From the NCBI RefSeq assembly GCF_000712135.1, contig NZ_JOOE01000001.1, positions 620,001 to 684,000 of the forward strand: 64,000 nucleotides of DNA. The letters run 5' to 3'. Numbering within the stretch: position 1 is the first letter of the stretch; each line of letters starts with the position of its first letter. The position numbers were made by a program, and so were the translations under genes. The notes below the pieces were generated by a model, which was not told where the DNA came from, made no database searches, and worked only from the letters and a program-made list of their open reading frames with translations. Below are positions 59,744 through 64,000 of this stretch, in pieces. This stretch comes from Sphingomonas sp. UNC305MFCol5.2. Its GTDB lineage: Bacteria; Pseudomonadota; Alphaproteobacteria; Sphingomonadales; Sphingomonadaceae.

Positions 59744-59989
59744 TCAAATACTCCTGTGCCTGGTCGCCGGCGGATCGCTGACCTCCGGACGAATCGCCGG
59801 GTCGAGCGGGCTCGGCTGAGCGGTTTCGCTGGAGCCGAGCTCTCTCGCCTCCTCGACGTATCGGCGCGCGAGTTCACGGTGGGCGAGCCGGGCTTCGTGG
59901 CAACGCGCATTCGCCGCCGCGTGACGCTCCTCGATCGCGCGCTGCAGAAGGAATGCGAGGCTTCGTTGCGGCTTTGCTGGATTTTCCAT
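59744..59989 (-). CDS. Small charged helical protein, unknown
   Basis: 81 residues from ATG 59989. The first two thirds are one long charged helix (SLAFLLQRAIEERHAAANAR and HEARLAHRELARRYVEEARE), the tail is Pro-rich and probably disordered. It is the first gene of the operon with the CBS protein and YbaK-like deacylase, and lies about 80 bp downstream of an EcfG-like promoter. Probably a general-stress protein; no family recognised. Confidence 0.6.
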   Translation of the reverse strand: MENPAKPQRSLAFLLQRAIEERHAAANARCHEARLAHRELARRYVEEARELGSSETAQPSPLDPAIRPEVSDPPATRHRSI

Positions 59990-60070
59990 GATCGGCCTGC
60001 CTGCCGGTTGCGGCGCCGATGCCGACGCTCGCACAGACGACGCCCGACGGGCGTCAGCCCGGCAATAGTG

Positions 60071-60096
60071 TTACGTTCCGCGTGCCCTCAGGTTCC
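60071..60096 (-). promoter_or_regulatory. EcfG-type (general stress sigma) promoter, near consensus
   Basis: On the minus strand GGAAC, 16 bp spacer, CGTA (one mismatch to the GGAAC-N16/17-CGTT consensus of alphaproteobacterial EcfG). Its -10 side lies about 80 bp upstream of the gene starting at 59989. Confidence 0.5.
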
Positions 60097-60170
60097 CCCC
60101 GATGGGACGGAGCGAGGCCGGATTCGACCAATCGGGAGCCGATACGAGACCGCCATTGACAATCCGTCAT

Positions 60171-60195
60171 GGAACCTTGTGCGGATTGATACGTT
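60171..60195 (+). promoter_or_regulatory. EcfG-type promoter, exact consensus, with no protein gene downstream
   Basis: GGAAC (60171-60175), 16-bp spacer, CGTT (60192-60195). Transcription would start near 60202 and run into a stretch without a recognised plus-strand gene. Confidence 0.6.
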
Positions 60196-60201
60196 GATAT
60201 T

Positions 60202-60310
60202 ACCCACTTGATCGCAAGATGAGTGGGATTGAAGGCTTAGGCCGATCGGACAACCGACCGGATGGAACCTTCAGGGAGCCTCGCCGCTGAGAAGCGACGA
60301 GGCTTACCTG
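60202..60310 (+). ncRNA. Candidate stress-induced small RNA
   Basis: Downstream of the exact EcfG promoter, two hairpins are visible: CCCACT (60203-60208) with AGTGGG (60222-60227), and an 11-position stem GCCTCGCCGCT/AGCGACGAGGC (60278-60303) with one mismatch and a GAGA loop. No T-run follows the second hairpin. A 23-codon frame (60219-60290, MSGIEGLGRSDNRPDGTFRE) lies inside, so a small peptide is the alternative. Evidence is indirect. Confidence 0.3.
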
Positions 60311-60375
60311 CATCTGGACGGCGCGCCGGCATTCTCGCGCGCCACTTGAGTCGAGTGGCCCGATATCCCGGCGAG

Positions 60376-60777
60376 TCAGTTGGCCCGCTTGACCCGGGTA
60401 TAAGGCACGAACTTGCCGAGCTGCACGAAGCCGCGCGGAAAGCGACTGGCCGAATCGATGAGATTCACTGTGTCGATGCTGCACAGCTGCGAGCCGGAGG
60501 TGCGCGTTACCAATATGACATCGTCGTCGAGCTGGTCCGCACCTGAGCGCGGTTCATTGACGTAGAGGCGCCCGCCGGCGTGGTACACGATCGCCTTGCC
60601 CTCGATGATCTGGCTGCTGCCCACCGAAGAAAGGCTGATGCAGTCGACAGGCTTGCCCGCGACGCGCCCGTCCAGCACCTTCTGGAGCTTCATCTCCGGG
60701 GTCTGACGTTGGCCGGCGATGGCGGGTGCGGCAATCGTCGCAGCACCGAGGAACAGGATCGTGAGGAGCTTGCTCAT
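60376..60777 (-). CDS. Small secreted protein, unknown
   Basis: 133 residues. A clear signal peptide (TILFLGAATIAAPAIAG, cleavage about residue 22) is followed by a compact domain with two cysteines (VDCISLSS and SQLCSIDTVN) that could form a disulfide, and a basic end (YTRVKRAN). The pattern of a short exported protein with VLDGRVAGKPVDCI is common in sphingomonads, but no function is known to me. It stands alone. Confidence 0.75.
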   Translation of the reverse strand: MSKLLTILFLGAATIAAPAIAGQRQTPEMKLQKVLDGRVAGKPVDCISLSSVGSSQIIEGKAIVYHAGGRLYVNEPRSGADQLDDDVILVTRTSGSQLCSIDTVNLIDSASRFPRGFVQLGKFVPYTRVKRAN

Positions 60778-60885
60778 GGCCGGGTTGTGGAACGCTGCGT
60801 CTTAACAGGGGCTGAAGCGTGTCGGGCATATCGTGGTCCCGCTTGAATTGCGAGACGATTGGAGCCATTGCGGCGAACCGGCCGG

Positions 60886-62037
60886 ATGTGCCGCCAGCCC
60901 CGGAACTCCGTCATTCGCCAGATCGCCGCCCTGCCCTATCGCAACGAAGACCCGGCAACCGATGCCGCGGTCCGCATCCTCTTGGTCACTTCGCGCGGCA
61001 CAGGCCGATGGGTGATACCCAAGGGCAACGCAATGTCGGGCGCGGCACCGCATGTCGCCGCCGCGCAGGAGGCCGAGGAAGAGGCCGGCGTGGTCGGCCC
61101 GGTATGCCCGACGCCGCTCGGTTCGTATCGCTATCGCAAGCGGCGCGGCAGCGGCGCATCGCTGATGATGGACGTCGACGTCTTCCCGCTCGCAGTCACG
61201 CGCGAGCTTCCCAGCTGGAAGGAACAGCAGGAGCGCGAGCGGCGGTGGTTCACGCTTTCGGAAGCGGCGGACGCCGTCGAAGAGCCCGATCTGCGCGATC
61301 TCATCCGTTCGTTCGGGGCGTCCGAGTTCAAAGCTGCAACCCAGCGCATCGGCGTGCTAGGCGCCGTAGCCGAAAAATCGAGGTTAGGTCCGATGTTTGC
61401 CTGGTTCCAGCGCCTGTTGCCCCGCACCGGCAACTTCTTCGAGCTGTTCGAAGCGCATGCGGTCACCGTGATGGCCGCGGCCGACGCATTGGCGCGGCTG
61501 CTCGAAGGCGGGCCGGCCGGCAGGGAGCATATTCGCGAAGTGATCGAGCGCGAGCACGACGCCGACAATATCACGCGCGAAGTGCTCCAGACCGTGCGGA
61601 AAACCTTCCTGACGCCGTTCGATCGCGGCGCGATCACCAGCCTGATCGGCGCGCTCGACGATTCGATCGACGAGATGCAGGCCACCGTGAATGCGATCGC
61701 GCTCTACGAAGTCGAGAACTTCCAGCCCGAGATGAAGGACATGGCCGGCATCATCGTCGATGCCGCGCGCCTCACTGCGGAGGCGATGCCGCTGCTTCGC
61801 AACGTGGCGCAGAACAGCGCCCGCCTGCACGAGCTCACCGAACGCCTCGTCAGGATGGAAGGCCATGCCGACGAGATCCACGCCGCAGGGCTGAAGCGAA
61901 CCTTCAAGGAATATGGCGCCAGCGATACGCTGAAGTTCGTCGTCGATCGCGAGATCTACAAGCATCTCGAGCGGATCGTCGACGCGTTCGAGGATGTCGC
62001 GAACGAGATCGACGGCATCGTCATCGATCACGCCTGA
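60886..62037 (+). CDS. NUDIX hydrolase fused to DUF47 (PhoU-like) domain
   Basis: 383 residues in one uninterrupted frame; ATG 60886 chosen (TTG 60859 in frame). Residues about 8-150 are a NUDIX domain of the diphosphoinositol-polyphosphate-hydrolase style (WVIPKGNAMSGAAPHVAAAQ, then EAEEEAGVVG). Residues 170-383 are a complete DUF47/PhoU-like helical protein starting MFAWFQRLLPRTGNFFELF. An internal ATG at 61393, with GAGG upstream, could also start the DUF47 part alone. DUF47 proteins normally pair with PiT phosphate carriers, and a PiT gene starts 10 bp later. The NUDIX part may hydrolyse a phosphate-signalling or capped nucleotide (inference). Confidence 0.85.
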   Translation: MCRQPRNSVIRQIAALPYRNEDPATDAAVRILLVTSRGTGRWVIPKGNAMSGAAPHVAAAQEAEEEAGVVGPVCPTPLGSYRYRKRRGSGASLMMDVDVFPLAVTRELPSWKEQQERERRWFTLSEAADAVEEPDLRDLIRSFGASEFKAATQRIGVLGAVAEKSRLGPMFAWFQRLLPRTGNFFELFEAHAVTVMAAADALARLLEGGPAGREHIREVIEREHDADNITREVLQTVRKTFLTPFDRGAITSLIGALDDSIDEMQATVNAIALYEVENFQPEMKDMAGIIVDAARLTAEAMPLLRNVAQNSARLHELTERLVRMEGHADEIHAAGLKRTFKEYGASDTLKFVVDREIYKHLERIVDAFEDVANEIDGIVIDHA

Positions 62038-62047
62038 TCGCCGCGGC

Positions 62048-63061
62048 ATGCACGAACTCGCTTTCCCCTTGCTCGTCGGCCTGATCGCCGTCGCGCTGGC
62101 GTTCGACTTCCTCAACGGACTGCACGATGCCGCGAATTCGATCGCGACCGTAGTCGCGACGCGGCTGTTGTCACCCGTTCGGGCGGTGCTGTTCGCGGCG
62201 GTATTCAACTTCGCCGCCTATTTCCTGACGATCGCCTTTCCCGCGCTGCACGCAGTCGCCGAGACGATCGGCAAGGGGCTGGTCGACAAGGACATCGTCA
62301 CCCCCGCCGTCATCTTCGGCGCGCTCGGCGGCGCGATGTTCTGGAACGTGCTGACCTGGATGAAGGGCATTCCCTCGTCGAGCAGCCATGCGTTGATCGG
62401 CGGCCTGATCGGGGCGGGCGTGGCGCATGGCGGGCTGACCGGCATCCATTGGGGCGGGCTCAACAAGACTCTTCTCGCGATCGTATTGTCGCCGACGCTC
62501 GGCATGCTGCTGGCGATGCTCGTCATGCTCGTCAGCTCGTGGCTGCTGCATCGCGCCACCGCGCGCACGGCCGAACGCAGCTTCCGCGGGCTGCATCTCC
62601 TCTCCTCCGCCGCCTATTCGCTGAGCCATGGCCTCAACGACGCGCAGAAGACGATGGGCATCATCACCGTGCTGCTTTACTCCACGGGCAATCTGACCGG
62701 CGAGTTCCACGTCCCCCATTGGGTGGCGATCAGCTGCTATATCGCGATCGCGCTCGGCACGATGACCGGCGGCTGGAAGATCATCGAGACGATGGGCTCG
62801 CGCATCACCAAGCTGTCGCAGCACCAGGGATTCAGCGCGTCGCTGGCGGGCTCGATCGTCCTGTTCTCGGCATCGGCGCTCGGGATCCCGGTGTCGACGA
62901 CGCACACCATCACCGGCTCGATCATCGGCGCCGGCACGGCGCGCCGCGCATCGGCGGTGCGCTGGGGCGTAGCGCAGAGCGTGGTCATGGCCTGGGTGAT
63001 CACGATACCCGCCTCGGCGCTTGTCGGCGCTGGCTTCTACGCGCTGACCCGGCTCTTCTAG
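62048..63061 (+). CDS. pit: Low-affinity inorganic phosphate transporter, PiT family
   Basis: 337 residues, about 10 membrane helices, with the two PiT repeats: GLHDAANSIATVVATRLLSP near residue 25 and GLNDAQKTMGIITVLL near 200, plus GIPVSTTHTITGSIIGAG near 280. It carries metal-phosphate in symport with protons. Ten bases separate it from the DUF47 fusion gene upstream, its regular partner and probable regulator, so the two form an operon. Confidence 0.93.
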   Translation: MHELAFPLLVGLIAVALAFDFLNGLHDAANSIATVVATRLLSPVRAVLFAAVFNFAAYFLTIAFPALHAVAETIGKGLVDKDIVTPAVIFGALGGAMFWNVLTWMKGIPSSSSHALIGGLIGAGVAHGGLTGIHWGGLNKTLLAIVLSPTLGMLLAMLVMLVSSWLLHRATARTAERSFRGLHLLSSAAYSLSHGLNDAQKTMGIITVLLYSTGNLTGEFHVPHWVAISCYIAIALGTMTGGWKIIETMGSRITKLSQHQGFSASLAGSIVLFSASALGIPVSTTHTITGSIIGAGTARRASAVRWGVAQSVVMAWVITIPASALVGAGFYALTRLF

Positions 63062-63066
63062 CCCTC

Positions 63067-63987
63067 CTAGCGCCCGCCCCGGCACTGGCTGGGGGTCTCG
63101 CCGAAACGCGCACGGAACAGCCGGCTGAAATGCGCGGCGTCGCTGAAGCCGAGCCGTTCGGCGATCGCCCCGATCCGTTCGTCATTGGTGGAATCGAGCA
63201 GCGCGATCCTGGCGGCGTCGAGCCGGCAGTTGCGGATATAGGTCTGCACTCCGCCCTCGCCCTCGAACAGCCGGTGCAGCGTGCTTCGCGAGACCTTCAG
63301 TCGTCGGCAAAGGCTGGCGACGTTGAGCGACGAGGATTCGAGATTGGCGCGGATCTCGCTTTGCGCCCGCGCCGCCATGCCGACCCTGGGCGGCCGCGCA
63401 TCACGATCGGCATGCGCCGCGGCATGCACCGCCACCACGAGCAGGTCGAGCAGTGTCCGGGCAAGCCGCGGCGCATCCTCGCTGGCAATCGCCTGGAGCG
63501 CCTCGCTCAGCTTGACCAGATGCGCGTAGAACAAGGCCGCCTCTTCGCGTCCGATGACGAGCCCGTGCAGATCCGACACCGGTCCCAGCTCCGCTTCGGC
63601 AATCGCGCGTGGGATCGCCAGCTGGATCGACCGGGCGATCGACATGGTCATCGTGATCGGCTGGGCGATGTCGAACAGCAATATCTCGCCGGATCGCGCC
63701 TCGAACTCGCGCAGTCGGGCCACGCCATGCATCTCGCCTTCCAGCAACACGCCCACGCCGAGAATGTCGATGCGATCCGCTGCGATGCGATCGGGCGTCC
63801 GCTCGAGAAGGCGCGCGGTGCCCGTCGAATAGGAGACCGCGATCCCGTCGAGATAGACGTTCTCCGCCGAGGTCGAGAACGGCCCGATCGGCGTGGAATC
63901 GAACAATGCGGCGACGCTGGGCCACCCGCGATCCGACCATGTTTCATGACGTTCGGCGGGGGCTATCCCCGCAGTCGAGTAACGCAC
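63067..63987 (-). CDS. AraC-family transcriptional regulator
   Basis: 306 residues. The C-terminal DNA-binding domain has both helix-turn-helix motifs: NVASLCRRLKVSRSTLHRLF and IGAIAERLGFSDAAHFSRLF, followed by FGETPSQCR. The N-terminal part (about 1-180) is the AraC-binding-like effector domain of the group that begins ERHETWSDRGWPS. It is transcribed toward the phosphate operon and ends 5 bp from it; target and inducer unknown. The start at 63987 is close to the window edge, so an upstream alternative cannot be ruled out. Confidence 0.88.
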   Translation of the reverse strand: MRYSTAGIAPAERHETWSDRGWPSVAALFDSTPIGPFSTSAENVYLDGIAVSYSTGTARLLERTPDRIAADRIDILGVGVLLEGEMHGVARLREFEARSGEILLFDIAQPITMTMSIARSIQLAIPRAIAEAELGPVSDLHGLVIGREEAALFYAHLVKLSEALQAIASEDAPRLARTLLDLLVVAVHAAAHADRDARPPRVGMAARAQSEIRANLESSSLNVASLCRRLKVSRSTLHRLFEGEGGVQTYIRNCRLDAARIALLDSTNDERIGAIAERLGFSDAAHFSRLFRARFGETPSQCRGGR

Positions 63988-64000
63988 GGGCTCTATGCCC

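Noticed and set aside
1-64000. CRISPR arrays, rRNA genes, complete insertion sequences, riboswitches
   Set aside because: No spaced direct repeats, no rRNA-like stretches, no transposase with terminal repeats and no recognised riboswitch fold were seen; absence is based on reading only.

Overview
The window is GC-rich, densely coding DNA, most likely a chromosome segment of a sphingomonad (Alphaproteobacteria, Sphingomonas-like). Pointers are two large TonB-dependent receptors of the sphingomonad/Caulobacter kind, a DUF3175 protein, a compact virB cluster, EcfG-type stress promoters and many ATGA/GTGA translational overlaps. All calls come from reading the sequence and translations; no database search was run.

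Left edge (1-5.4 kb): a universal stress protein cut by the window edge, a small CxxC protein, a zinc alcohol dehydrogenase and a succinate-semialdehyde dehydrogenase, then a tyrosine integrase. Beside the integrase lies a 44-bp copy of the 3' half of a tRNA-Glu, from anticodon loop to CCA. It looks like the right attachment site of an element whose other end lies left of the window. From 5.4 to 6.2 kb there is gene debris.

6.2-16.2 kb: a hydrolase/FAD-oxidase pair, a three-gene operon of unknown membrane proteins, a 1098-residue hybrid histidine kinase, two small stress-type proteins and protein-L-isoaspartate methyltransferase.

16.2-46.9 kb is the most interesting part. Two divergent TonB receptors lead into an alpha-galactosidase (GH27), an amino-acid permease, a GntR regulator and a hydroxyproline catabolic set (two-Cys 4-hydroxyproline epimerase, DHDPS-family deaminase, FAD D-amino-acid dehydrogenase). 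With these come an Xaa-Pro peptidase and an HExxH lipoprotein. After a small unrelated gene comes a coupled operon of GH127 beta-L-arabinofuranosidase, LDH2-family imino-acid reductase, DUF885 peptidase-like protein and GH43. A FadR-type regulator, a DPP IV-type peptidase, a large DUF5695-like glycosidase candidate and a POT peptide transporter follow. Short GTATAC-centred palindromes sit in four of the promoter regions, with a related ATACA-N6-TGTAT site in a fifth. I infer one regulated locus that strips arabinose and galactose from plant hydroxyproline-rich glycoproteins (extensins), cuts the Pro/Hyp peptides and catabolises the hydroxyproline.

47.4-55.2 kb: a tightly coupled type IV secretion operon, virB2-B3-B4-B6-B8-B9-B10-B11, with no virB1, B5, B7, D4 or relaxase in the window.

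55.4-64 kb: a GT-C-like membrane protein, an ECF42-like sigma factor with its DGPF partner, an apparent EcfG-driven stress operon (small protein, CBS protein, YbaK-like deacylase), a possible EcfG-driven small RNA, a NUDIX-DUF47 fusion ahead of a PiT phosphate permease, and an AraC regulator.
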